From assembly GCF_038096175.1 (NCBI RefSeq), contig NZ_CP151099.1, positions 4,000,501 through 4,064,500 on the forward strand: DNA of 64,000 nt, in the 5' to 3' direction. Below the pieces are notes generated by a model. The model did no database searches, was not told where the DNA came from, and saw only the letters and a program-made list of their open reading frames with translations. The number at the start of each line of letters is the position of its first letter. Position 1 is the first letter of the stretch. Positions 7,050 through 15,558 of this stretch are shown one piece after another. The position numbers and the translations under genes were made by a program. This DNA is from Nostoc sp. UHCC 0302. Lineage in GTDB: Bacteria > Cyanobacteriota > Cyanobacteriia > Cyanobacteriales > Nostocaceae.

Positions 7050-8447
7050 ATGCGCTGTTTAGCCTCTGTTCAAACGAAAAAGCCTTCATCCCTGATTGCT
7101 CAAACTGTCCCTCGCTTTCATGGCGTAATTCAAACAGGACGTTTATGGCTACTTCTGCTGGGACTGACTTGGTTGTGTGCTGCCTGTAATGCTTCCGAAG
7201 CCCAATCAACTAAAGGGGCAGCCGGAAAAAATAGACCTGTGCCAGTGGTAGTTACTACTGCAACTCAAAAAATGATTCCCATCCTGCTACGAGCGACGGG
7301 AACAGTAGAAGCATATTCTACTGTATCTGTCAAGTCTCAGGTAGGTGGACAACTTACTGGGGTTTATTTCCAGCAGGGACAGAACGTGAAGAAAGGAGAC
7401 TTGCTATTTAAAATCGATTCCCGGTCTTTAGAAGCAGCATTAATGCAAGCTAATGCTGCCAAAGCCAAAGATGTAGCACAGGTGAAACAGGCACAGGCAA
7501 ATGTGGTCAAAGCGATCGCCCAAGTGAACCAAGCGAAAGCGAATGTAGTCAAAGATGTCGCTCAGGCAACAAATGCAGATGTGCAAGCTCAACGCTATTC
7601 TACTTTACTCAAGCAGGGGGCAATCAGTAAAGAACAAGCCGATCAGTTCCAAACGACTGCTGATGCTCAACGGGCAACTGTAAAAGCAGATCAAGGTGGA
7701 GTCGCAAATGCTCAAGCAGCGGTAGTGGCGGCTCAAGCAGACGTGCAGAACGCTCAGGCAGCAGTAGCAGCTGATGAAGCAGCAATTGAGAATGCTAAAG
7801 TTCAGCTTTCCTACAGTTCCATCTACGCACCAATTGCTGGGCGTACAGGTAGCGTGCAGCTAACGCGAGGCAACTTAGTAAAAGCAAACGCAGCGAATGC
7901 TGACGATTCACTCGTTACGATTAGCCAAATCCGTCCGATTTACGTCACCTTTTCGATTCCCCAACGGCAACTCCCAGACCTGAAAAAATACAGTACTAGA
8001 GGCAAGCTGGAAGTTAATGCTCTCCCTCCTAAAGATGCAGGGCGTCCGGTGCGGGGTGAACTCACCTTCGTTGATAGCGGATTGAATACCCAAACAGGCA
8101 CAATTCAACTCAAAGGTACATTTGCCAACACTGACGAGCGACTTGTTCCAGGACAGTTTGTCAATGTAGTACTCAAGCTAACCGAAGAACCGAATGCCAT
8201 TACAGTGCCTTCCCAAGCAGTCCAAAGTGGACAGCAGGGGCAGTTTGTCTATGTGATTAAAGCCGACAAAACAGCAGAAATGCGTCCAGTTACAGTCGGT
8301 GACACTGTTGAGAGTGAAACTGTCATCCGACAAGGCTTGAAACCGGGTGAGCAAGTAGTCACTGATGGACAATTCAACCTAGTACCTGGAGCCACAGTAC
8401 AGGTGAAACCGGAAGTAGGAAGTAGGAGCCAGGGAGTAAATCGATGA
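7050..8447 (+). CDS. RND efflux periplasmic adaptor (membrane fusion protein)
   Basis: A 465-residue adaptor of the AcrA/MdtA type that links an inner-membrane RND pump to an outer-membrane channel. A hydrophobic segment LWLLLLGLTWL runs into CAAC, a possible lipobox. Then come the first beta strands and lipoyl half (VSVKSQVGGQLTGVYFQQGQ), and a long alanine/glutamine-rich coiled-coil hairpin (about residues 120-255) containing a near-duplicated QANVVKA/KANVVKD segment. The second lipoyl half (YSSIYAPIAGRTGSVQLTRG) and beta-barrel follow. It overlaps the pump gene by the four bases ATGA, showing translational coupling. The ribosome binding site is weak, and the unusually long N-terminus before the signal segment makes the start uncertain. 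Confidence 0.92.
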   Translation: MRCLASVQTKKPSSLIAQTVPRFHGVIQTGRLWLLLLGLTWLCAACNASEAQSTKGAAGKNRPVPVVVTTATQKMIPILLRATGTVEAYSTVSVKSQVGGQLTGVYFQQGQNVKKGDLLFKIDSRSLEAALMQANAAKAKDVAQVKQAQANVVKAIAQVNQAKANVVKDVAQATNADVQAQRYSTLLKQGAISKEQADQFQTTADAQRATVKADQGGVANAQAAVVAAQADVQNAQAAVAADEAAIENAKVQLSYSSIYAPIAGRTGSVQLTRGNLVKANAANADDSLVTISQIRPIYVTFSIPQRQLPDLKKYSTRGKLEVNALPPKDAGRPVRGELTFVDSGLNTQTGTIQLKGTFANTDERLVPGQFVNVVLKLTEEPNAITVPSQAVQSGQQGQFVYVIKADKTAEMRPVTVGDTVESETVIRQGLKPGEQVVTDGQFNLVPGATVQVKPEVGSRSQGVNR

Positions 8448-11400
8448 ATATTTCCGAGATATTTATCCGGCGTCCAATCATGACAACTTTAGTTATGGTT
8501 GGCATTTTGATATTTGGGTTGATTAGTTACAGACAGTTGCCCGTTAGCGATTTGCCGAATGTAGATTATCCTACACTGCAAGTTACAGCTAATCTGCCCG
8601 GAGCTAGTCCAGAAACAATGGCTGCCTCAGTCGCAACGCCTCTAGAGCAGCAGTTTTCTAGCATTGCTGGGTTGAGCTCGATGAACTCTACCAGTTCTTT
8701 GGGTACTACACAAGTAACGTTGCAATTTGACTTAAATCGAGAGATAGATGGGGCAGCACAGGATGTGCAAGCAGCTATTTCTAAAGCAACCAAGCAGTTA
8801 CCTACTAATATGCCGAGTCCTCCGTCTTACCGAAAGGTAAATCCGGCGGATCAGCCCATCTTATATATATCTCTCAATTCTGCTATCTTGCCGCTGGCGA
8901 CTGTAGACAAGTATGCTGAAACCCTGCTGGCACAACGCCTATCGATGGTAGATGGAGTGGCGCAAGTGCAGGTGTACGGCTCTCAAAAGTATGCAGTACG
9001 AATTCAAGTAGACCCCGAATCGTTAAGTGCCAAAGGGATAGGAATTGATGAAGTAGCAACATCAGTTGCTAACGGAAATGTCAATCTACCTACAGGTACG
9101 CTTTACGGGAAAGAGCAGAATTATACAATCCAGGCAAACGGTCAACTTAACGATGCTGCCAGCTATCGTTCTTTAACTGTCGCTTATCAAAACGGCGCAC
9201 CAGTACAGCTAGGGGAAATCGGTCAAGTGCTGGACAGTGTAGAAAATGATAAGATTGCCAGCTGGTATTTTCCTAGCAAAGAGGGGCAGGGAAGCAAGAG
9301 AGCAAGGGAGCAGAAGAGCAGAAGGGCAGAGGAGAAATCCCAACCCAAACAAAATTCTGGAGTGCGGGCGATCGTTCTGGCAATTCAGCGTCAGCCGGGA
9401 ACCAATACAGTTGAAGTGGTGGATGCAATCAAGAAACTGCTACCCACCTTCCGCAATCAGATTCCGGCAGCTGTGAACATGAATATTCTCTATGATCGCT
9501 CTCAATCAATTCGGGAGTCGGTGGATGATGTCCAATTCACGCTGTTGCTCACTATTGCCTTAGTGGTATTAGTGATATTTCTCTTTCTCCGCAATATCTC
9601 TGCTACAGTCATTCCCAGTTTGGCAGTGCCGCTTTCGATTGTGGCAACGTTTGGAATTATGCTGCTACTGGGCTACTCACTCGATAACCTATCACTGATG
9701 GCGTTAACCCTTTCAGTAGGATTCGTGGTAGATGATGCCGTAGTCATGTTAGAGAATATTGTTCGCCACATGGAGATGGGTGAAAGCCGCATGGAAGCAG
9801 CCCTAAATGGTTCTAGAGAGATTGGTTTCACAATCTTGTCCATGACTATTTCCTTGGTAGCAGTATTTATCCCCGTGCTGTTCATGGAAGGTATTTTGGG
9901 ACGGCTATTTCGTGAGTTCGCCGTTACCATCAGCGTTGCTATACTAGTGTCCGGCGTGATTTCTCTGAGCTTGACACCAATGCTTTGTTCGAGATTTTTA
10001 CGTCCACCTCATCATGAGAGGGAGGCAGGGGCAGGGGGGCAGAGGAGCAGGGGAGCAGAGGGAGAAATAACTCATACCCAGCCCCCAGTCACCAGTCCCC
10101 AGTCACCAGTCACCAATTTTAAAACTCGTCTATATAATATCTCGGAAAACTTCTTTAATACGCTGTTGCATGGGTACGAGTGGAGCTTAAAGCGCTCACT
10201 CAAGTATCACCGCACAACAATGGTGATTTCTGGAGCGATTCTTGTAGCAACAGCGTATCTATTTATAATTGTCCCTAAAGGGTTTGTACCGAATGCAGAT
10301 GTTGGACAAATTACTGCAACTACCCAAGCCTCAGAGGATATTTCCTTTGATGAGATGGTAAAACATCAGCAAGCTGTGGCTGCGATCGCCTATCGTGATC
10401 CTAATGTGGATTCGATTAACTCCAGTGTTGGGGCTGGTGGGCCAAATGCTTCCGCCAATGCTGGACGAATTTTAATTGAACTCAAGCCTCGCCATGAACG
10501 TAAGTTGGGTGCTGATGAAATTGTCCAAGAACTCCGACCCAAGCTGTCGCGTGTACCTGGAATCAAGGTCTTCTTGCAAAATCCCCCTGCTATTAATATC
10601 GGTGGTCAACAAACAAAGGCGCAGTATCAATACACACTCCAAAGTCCTAATATCCAAGAACTTTATCAGTATGCGCCACTTCTAGAAAACAAGTTGCGAT
10701 CGCTCTCAGATTTGCAAGATGTAAACACTGATCTGCAAGTTAGGAATCCACAAGTACAAGTAAATATTAACCGCGACCAAGCTTCATCTCTGGGTTTGAC
10801 TGCCAATCAGATTGAAACTGCCCTGAGTAACGCCTATGGTACTCGCCAAGTTTCCACAATCTACGCCCCTGATAATCAGTACCAAGTGATTATGGGAGTA
10901 GAACCAAAATATCAGCAAAATTCCAATGCCCTGGATTTACTCTCAATTCGCAATCCTAGTGGACAACTAGTACCACTCAACGCTGTAGCAAGTTTGACTA
11001 AAAATGTGGGGCCGCTGACTATTAATCACAAAGGGCAGCTCGCCTCTGTAACATTCTCTTTTAACTTAAAACCGGGAATCTCACTAAATAGTGTCACTGG
11101 TAAAATTGAGAAATTAGCACGCGAAACGTTACCACCTACAATTAGTACAGCTTTCCAGGGTTCAGCCCAAGCATTTCAGTCATCGATTCAAGGGCTGGGA
11201 ATGCTGCTGCTAGTTGCCATCTTTGTGATTTATATTGTGTTGGGGATTCTCTACGAGAACTTCATTCACCCCCTCACCATCCTCTCTAGCTTACCTTCTG
11301 CTGGATTTGGGGCATTACTGACCCTATTGCTATTTAAAGTTGACTTAAATATTTACGCCTTCGTCGGTATTATCCTGCTGGTTGGGATTGTGAAGAAAAA

Positions 11401-11734
11401 TGGCATCATGATGGTTGACTTTGCTATTGAAGCTCGTCAAAACGGTAAAACTCCCTATGATGCTATTTATGAAGCCTGCATAGTGAGATTTCGTCCAATT
11501 ATGATGACCACAATGGCCGCATTGATGGGGACATTGCCCATCGCCCTCGGTTTGGGTGCTGGAGCAGATACACGCCGTCCTCTTGGTCTAGCAGTAGTTG
11601 GGGGACTACTATTCTCGCAGTTTCTCACACTTTATTTAACACCCGTTTTCTACACCTACATGGAGTCTTGGCAAACAAAGCTCCAAAAACGCGACTGGCG
11701 CAAAAAGCCAAAGCAAAATTCTCCTGCACTGTAA
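8444..11734 (+). CDS. RND family multidrug efflux permease (HAE1/MdtB-like)
   Basis: A 1096-residue proton-driven pump with the standard order: helix 1 (PIMTTLVMVGILIFGLISY), porter domain, helices 2-6 with the charged relay region GFVVDDAVVMLENIVRHME, a second porter domain and helices 7-12 (GIVKKNGIMMVDFAI). The protein is longer than usual because of two low-complexity insertions. One at about residues 278-306 is lysine/arginine/glutamate-rich in a porter loop. The other at about 524-555 lies in the cytoplasmic loop after helix 6. Both are encoded by purine-rich interspersed repeats that remain in frame. No outer-membrane channel gene is adjacent. Confidence 0.95.
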   Translation: MNISEIFIRRPIMTTLVMVGILIFGLISYRQLPVSDLPNVDYPTLQVTANLPGASPETMAASVATPLEQQFSSIAGLSSMNSTSSLGTTQVTLQFDLNREIDGAAQDVQAAISKATKQLPTNMPSPPSYRKVNPADQPILYISLNSAILPLATVDKYAETLLAQRLSMVDGVAQVQVYGSQKYAVRIQVDPESLSAKGIGIDEVATSVANGNVNLPTGTLYGKEQNYTIQANGQLNDAASYRSLTVAYQNGAPVQLGEIGQVLDSVENDKIASWYFPSKEGQGSKRAREQKSRRAEEKSQPKQNSGVRAIVLAIQRQPGTNTVEVVDAIKKLLPTFRNQIPAAVNMNILYDRSQSIRESVDDVQFTLLLTIALVVLVIFLFLRNISATVIPSLAVPLSIVATFGIMLLLGYSLDNLSLMALTLSVGFVVDDAVVMLENIVRHMEMGESRMEAALNGSREIGFTILSMTISLVAVFIPVLFMEGILGRLFREFAVTISVAILVSGVISLSLTPMLCSRFLRPPHHEREAGAGGQRSRGAEGEITHTQPPVTSPQSPVTNFKTRLYNISENFFNTLLHGYEWSLKRSLKYHRTTMVISGAILVATAYLFIIVPKGFVPNADVGQITATTQASEDISFDEMVKHQQAVAAIAYRDPNVDSINSSVGAGGPNASANAGRILIELKPRHERKLGADEIVQELRPKLSRVPGIKVFLQNPPAINIGGQQTKAQYQYTLQSPNIQELYQYAPLLENKLRSLSDLQDVNTDLQVRNPQVQVNINRDQASSLGLTANQIETALSNAYGTRQVSTIYAPDNQYQVIMGVEPKYQQNSNALDLLSIRNPSGQLVPLNAVASLTKNVGPLTINHKGQLASVTFSFNLKPGISLNSVTGKIEKLARETLPPTISTAFQGSAQAFQSSIQGLGMLLLVAIFVIYIVLGILYENFIHPLTILSSLPSAGFGALLTLLLFKVDLNIYAFVGIILLVGIVKKNGIMMVDFAIEARQNGKTPYDAIYEACIVRFRPIMMTTMAALMGTLPIALGLGAGADTRRPLGLAVVGGLLFSQFLTLYLTPVFYTYMESWQTKLQKRDWRKKPKQNSPAL
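9281..9352 (+). repeat. In-frame 'gggcagg-agcaag' repeat inside the RND permease
   Basis: Purine-rich units of the type ggggcaggg, agcaaggga and gcagaagagcagaagg interrupt the conserved sequence between ASWYFPS and GVRAIVLAIQRQPG. They add roughly 28 residues without breaking the frame. The same unit style appears between genes elsewhere in the window. Confidence 0.75.
10015..10118 (-). repeat. In-frame copy of an intergenic repeat inside the RND permease
   Basis: The segment gggcaggggggcagagg...gagaaataactcatacccagcccccagtcacc is the reverse complement of the intergenic repeat at 11740-11830. The shared core is 'tattagttatttctcccctgc', with up to two differences across the core. Here it encodes a roughly 32-residue insertion after transmembrane helix 6. 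Confidence 0.8.
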
Positions 11735-11836
11735 AAGGGACTGGGGATTGGAGACTGGGGGACTAGGTATTAGTTATTTCTCCCCTGCTCCCCTGCCCCC
11801 TGCTCCCTGCTCCCCGCCCTCTGCTCCCCCACTCTA
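11735..11836 (+). repeat. Intergenic repeat, intact-looking copy downstream of the RND operon
   Basis: A G-rich arm (actggggattggagactggg) is followed by a central ggtattagttatttctccc and then pyrimidine-rich cctgctcccctgcc units. It begins at the RND stop codon. A related copy lies inside the RND gene (10015-10118) and another around 13330-13385. Confidence 0.75.
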
Positions 11837-11918
11837 ATTTTTATTTGCTCTAAAACTCGACCTGTACCCCTCTTTATCGGATTATGAAGAATGATTAAGA
11901 AAATGGGTATAGAAAAAT

Positions 11919-13166
11919 ATGATGAAGATGCTAGCTGAAAACTTACTTGGGATTGAGTCCAGATTACAAATTAATTGGGTTCTGGTAAATGCCTGCTTAG
12001 AGTTTGTTAGTTGGGGAGTCTTCTCACTTTTACTCGCTGAGATTTTAAGAGACAGCTACCATGCTTTGTGTCACCAAGTCACTTGGCTTGCTAAATGGCA
12101 CAACAAGCACCATATGGCTTATCGCCGAGATTTATCGATAGTTTCTCTAAAAGCTTACCAAGATTCCCAGCTTTATCACGATATTTTAGAGTCGAGTCTA
12201 CTACTGGTGATATTGACAGTAATTGCCTTAGTTGTTCACCAAATAGGATTATGGCTGGGAGTAGCTTATGCTTGCACTTTCTTATTTGGTGCGTCTCTGC
12301 GATATTTCCAGGGGAAAATTGATACAGACTACAATCACCTACCCGGCCCTTTAACGACAATTCCATCCATTTGGTGGGTGAATCGGTCTTACCATTGGCG
12401 GCATCATTTTGATGATGTCAACGCTTACTACAGTGGAGTTTTTTCCCTAGTGGACAAAATACTCGGCACAGGACTGTCTGTTAAGGGTAAAACTGTGGCT
12501 TTAACGGGGGCATCAGGCACTCTGGGGCAAGCATTGGCTGCTGAACTGCTAAAGCATAATGCTAAAGTCGTGGCATTAACTACTAATCCAGAAAAGTTAC
12601 CAGAGCAAGCTGGGGTAAAGGTGGTTCCTTGGCAGTTGGGTAATGAAGCTGATTTGAGGAATAGTTTAGAGAAAATTGATATTTTGATTATCAACCACGG
12701 AATCAATGTCTACGCTAGCCGCACACCAGAGGCAATCAACTCTTCTTATGAAGTGAATACTTTTTCAGCATTGCGGTTGATGGATATATTTTTGACAACT
12801 GTGACAGGGCCACAAGCAAAAGCAACTAAAGAAATCTGGGTTAATACTTCTGAGGCTGAGGTGTCTCCAGCACTGAGTCCACTTTATGAACTGAGCAAAC
12901 GAGCGCTAGGAGATGTTGTTACCCTAAAGCGATTAGATGGGGATTGTGTAATTCGCAAGTTAATTCTCGGCCCGTTTAAGAGCCAACTCAATCCTTATGG
13001 AGTGATGTCGGCAGAGCAAGTTGCTCGTGCGATCCTGTTTTTAGCTAAGCGAGATTTCCGAAATATTATTGTGACGATCAATCCTCTCACTTATATGCTT
13101 TTTCCTTTGAAGGAAGCTAGTACGTGGCTATACTATCGAATTTTTAGTAAGACAGCGAAGAGTTAA
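11919..13166 (+). CDS. Fatty acid hydroxylase/sterol desaturase-like domain fused to a short-chain dehydrogenase
   Basis: A 415-residue bifunctional protein. The N-terminal half is membrane-embedded and carries the histidine clusters of di-iron hydroxylases: HALCH, HNKHH and HWRHH (about residues 48-53, 63-67, 145-149). From about residue 192 an SDR domain follows, with the nucleotide motif ALTGASGTLG, the strand IDILIINHGIN, and the catalytic YxxxK in YELSK. Such fusions are known in cyanobacteria; the lipid substrate is not established. It ends near a block of interspersed repeats. Confidence 0.88.
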   Translation: MMKMLAENLLGIESRLQINWVLVNACLEFVSWGVFSLLLAEILRDSYHALCHQVTWLAKWHNKHHMAYRRDLSIVSLKAYQDSQLYHDILESSLLLVILTVIALVVHQIGLWLGVAYACTFLFGASLRYFQGKIDTDYNHLPGPLTTIPSIWWVNRSYHWRHHFDDVNAYYSGVFSLVDKILGTGLSVKGKTVALTGASGTLGQALAAELLKHNAKVVALTTNPEKLPEQAGVKVVPWQLGNEADLRNSLEKIDILIINHGINVYASRTPEAINSSYEVNTFSALRLMDIFLTTVTGPQAKATKEIWVNTSEAEVSPALSPLYELSKRALGDVVTLKRLDGDCVIRKLILGPFKSQLNPYGVMSAEQVARAILFLAKRDFRNIIVTINPLTYMLFPLKEASTWLYYRIFSKTAKS

Positions 13167-13174
13167 TCAAGGGT

Positions 13175-13385
13175 AGAGGGGCAGGGGGGCAGCACTTCTC
13201 TACGAGAGGCTGCGCCCTAAGCGCAGCTATGCCGCAGGCTTTACGGCTCCTTTCGGCTTCTCTGCGAGACTAAGGCGTTAGCGAAGCCTTCGCTTTAGCG
13301 ATACGCTCAAGGCAAGCCGCTCAGTGACCGAGGGGCAGGGGAGCAGGGAGAGAACTATACCCAGTCCCTAGTTCCTATTTTTAAA
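13175..13385. repeat. Nested interspersed repeats
   Basis: A G-rich repeat (gaggggcaggggggcag) is interrupted at about 13193 by the 'ctctacgagaggctgcgcc...gccgcaggctttacggc' element with several inverted segments. It resumes at about 13330 with gaggggcaggggagcagg. This looks like one repeat inserted into another. Confidence 0.65.
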
Positions 13386-13652
13386 ACAGAAGAAAGGGAA
13401 AATGCACCTGGCTGTTAACACCCAGAAACGAGAAGGCGATCGCTTACCTAGCCATAAGTAAAGCGATCACCACTATCGATGGGTGTGTCTACGCTTTTAA
13501 ACGTAAACGCAAACTACATGAAGAATTTTACCATCATCAGAGTTTAATTCAAGATTCCAAATCATGAAGCGATCGCTTTTGAGAAAATTCTTGATTCAGC
13601 CTATCCTTGGCGCTGCACATAAAAGGCTGATAATCCAGACAACTAACTTTTC
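13386..13652. other. Intergenic stretch without a gene
   Basis: Contains HIP1-related GCGATCGC motifs but no supported reading frame on either strand. Confidence 0.6.
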
Positions 13653-13979
13653 TTATTTAACTGCTACTTGCTTTAGTAAAGCTATCCACATATCTGATGG
13701 ATCGGAGTAGTAATCAATTTTTTCAACTTGATACTTACAAAGTATACCGTCTAGTTGCAAAATAATGTAATCACTGGGTTTAATACCTTTCCCCATCCCA
13801 GTCATGTACCCTTTCATTTCTTCATGTAACGGCTCGAATACAAAGTCGCTTCCCAAAACAAACTGGCTGTAATCGTGTATTTTATTCTTTTGTTTTAATT
13901 CATTTGCTGGATAGCTAACTTGGGCAAACTTACTTAATAAACCAAAACTTATATTCATACCTGTTCTGAGCAAAGACAT
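13653..13979 (-). CDS. Conserved-looking small protein of unknown function
   Basis: A 108-residue soluble protein, MSLLRTGMNISFGLL... ending in ALLKQVAVK. The ATG at 13979 is chosen because GGGAG lies nine bases before it; a TTG at 14048 would be the longer choice. The sequence mixes charged and aromatic residues without signal peptide, membrane segment or a motif I recognise. A 5'-truncated remnant lies just upstream on the same strand, so the locus may be a decayed operon. Confidence 0.6.
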   Translation of the reverse strand: MSLLRTGMNISFGLLSKFAQVSYPANELKQKNKIHDYSQFVLGSDFVFEPLHEEMKGYMTGMGKGIKPSDYIILQLDGILCKYQVEKIDYYSDPSDMWIALLKQVAVK

Positions 13980-14034
13980 AAGTGAGTTCTCCCAAAGAAA
14001 ATATTTATAATGAATTCTGTCTTGTAGGTGAATC

Positions 14035-14208
14035 TCAATCCCTGTCAATTACCAACTCAAAGCTGAACAGTTGGAGAATATAGTCAGGAATCAATTGTAC
14101 TTCTAGGCAATAACCTGAAGCATCACCCAATCTCAAATAAGTATCTACACCCATAAATAACAAAACAGGGTCTTCTAGCAGTTCTTGGGGAACAGCCTCT
14201 AAATAATT
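14035..14208 (-). pseudogene. Probable 5'-truncated gene remnant
   Basis: An open frame of about 57 codons reads ...EAVPQELLEDPVLLFMGVDT followed by YLRLGDASGYCLEVQLIPDY and an acidic end. It has coding-like composition, but a stop closes it upstream. The only ATG (14154) would give 39 residues and has no ribosome binding site. It is either a small gene or the 3' end of a lost one. Confidence 0.35.
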
Positions 14209-14870
14209 TTAGAATTAGTACTTAAAATAAAAAATTAAATCTTCTTAAGACTTAATCCCTAACTTCTAATTTTTAATTTATACCCAGTTTCATGTGCTGT
14301 TGAGAATACTCCATGTCACTAATGATGCCATTTATACTTTGGGTAGTCAAGTTCTAATACATTTTCTTTATTATTAATTATATAAATTTTATTATTCACT
14401 CTTCAGCCAAGTTAAATGCGCTCTCAAATGCATTATTTAATAGTATAAACTCATGCGTAAATACCGTTATTAATAGTATTAAACGGCAGTAAATTCCGTA
14501 AACTTACCCTTTCTTTTAACACTCGCATCTATTAAAAATATTTACTAATCTACAGTAATCCCGTATTGTTTGTGAGCAAGATGATTTTGTCTTTTGTCAT
14601 AAATTATCTGTATTTTTTATCTTATGAAAATCAATAGCCAGCGCAAAAAAAAAACTAGATAGAGCGTTCTATAAAAAATCTGATCAAAGACTTTTTATTA
14701 CGTCTTCTACTGTTAGCTAAACAAGATTATGTTCCCAATCTCAATAGGATAGCTGTATAAATATATTATCTTTTCTGTGAGACTTTGGAGTATTGCTAAT
14801 ATAAATTTTATAAGATAAATACACACAGAAAACTGGTTTAATATTAAACTTATTGATAAGTTGACAATCT
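14209..14870. other. AT-rich intergenic stretch, nothing recognised
   Basis: About 660 bases rich in A/T with scattered taattttt-like short repeats. I see no gene, tRNA or strong hairpin. Confidence 0.6.
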
Positions 14871-14875
14871 ATGCA

Positions 14876-15475
14876 TCAGGATGAGCTTCGTAAGGATGCT
14901 ACAGCTACATCTACTTGTTTGAGGAGTGCTTCCAGAGTAGACGAGTTATCTAAAACGACATCTGCAAGAGCTGCTTTTTCTTCTAAAGAGAGTTGGCTAT
15001 TGATGCGAGCTTGCGCCTGTTCTTTGGTCAAATGGTTTCTTTGCATTAATCTTTGTAGCTGTTGCTCTAGTGAACAACGCACTACCCAGATTTCTGTAAC
15101 CAAATCAGTCATTCCAGCTTCAAATAGCAGAGGTACTACTAATACCAGTATTTGTGCAGGGGATTGGGCAATTGCTTTAAGGAATTGTTCGCCTACATAA
15201 GGATGAATCAATCCCTCTATCCAGTCGCGTTCGCCTTGGTGATTAAAGATAATTTCGCCTAGCTTTTGGCGGTTGAGACTGCGATCTGGCAGTAATATCT
15301 CTTCGCCGTAACGTTGGGCGATCGCATCCAGAATAGGCGAACCTACAGATACTGCATCTCTAGCATAAATATCAGCATCTAAAATCGGTAAATTATAAGC
15401 ATTAGCCAAATAATTAGTGACAGTGGTTTTGCCTGTGGCAATACCTCCAGTTAAGCCGATGATGCGTTTTGTCAT
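14876..15475 (-). CDS. coaE: Dephospho-CoA kinase
   Basis: Last step of coenzyme A synthesis, phosphorylating the 3'-hydroxyl of dephospho-CoA with ATP. The 199-residue protein opens with RIIGLTGGIATGKTTV, a P-loop, then ILDADIYARD with the family's conserved aspartate. HPYV, VPLLFEAG and the arginine-rich lid QRLMQRN are all present. Length is normal. The gene stands alone; 'tttgtcat' repeats separate it from cobA-hemD. Confidence 0.96.
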   Translation of the reverse strand: MTKRIIGLTGGIATGKTTVTNYLANAYNLPILDADIYARDAVSVGSPILDAIAQRYGEEILLPDRSLNRQKLGEIIFNHQGERDWIEGLIHPYVGEQFLKAIAQSPAQILVLVVPLLFEAGMTDLVTEIWVVRCSLEQQLQRLMQRNHLTKEQAQARINSQLSLEEKAALADVVLDNSSTLEALLKQVDVAVASLRSSS

Positions 15476-15500
15476 TTGTCATTTGTCATTTGTCATCGGG
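15471..15500. repeat. 'tttgtcat' tandem repeat
   Basis: Four copies of an 8-base 'ttgtcatt' unit start inside the coaE start region and continue upstream of it. Confidence 0.8.
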
Positions 15501-15558
15501 CATTGGTTATTCAGCCTTTCTTCATTTCATCTTGCCTTCTTCAAGTAGTTATTTGCTA

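Noticed and set aside
7908-8108. Minus-strand frame inside the RND adaptor gene
   Set aside because: Antisense shadow of a well-supported coding sequence.
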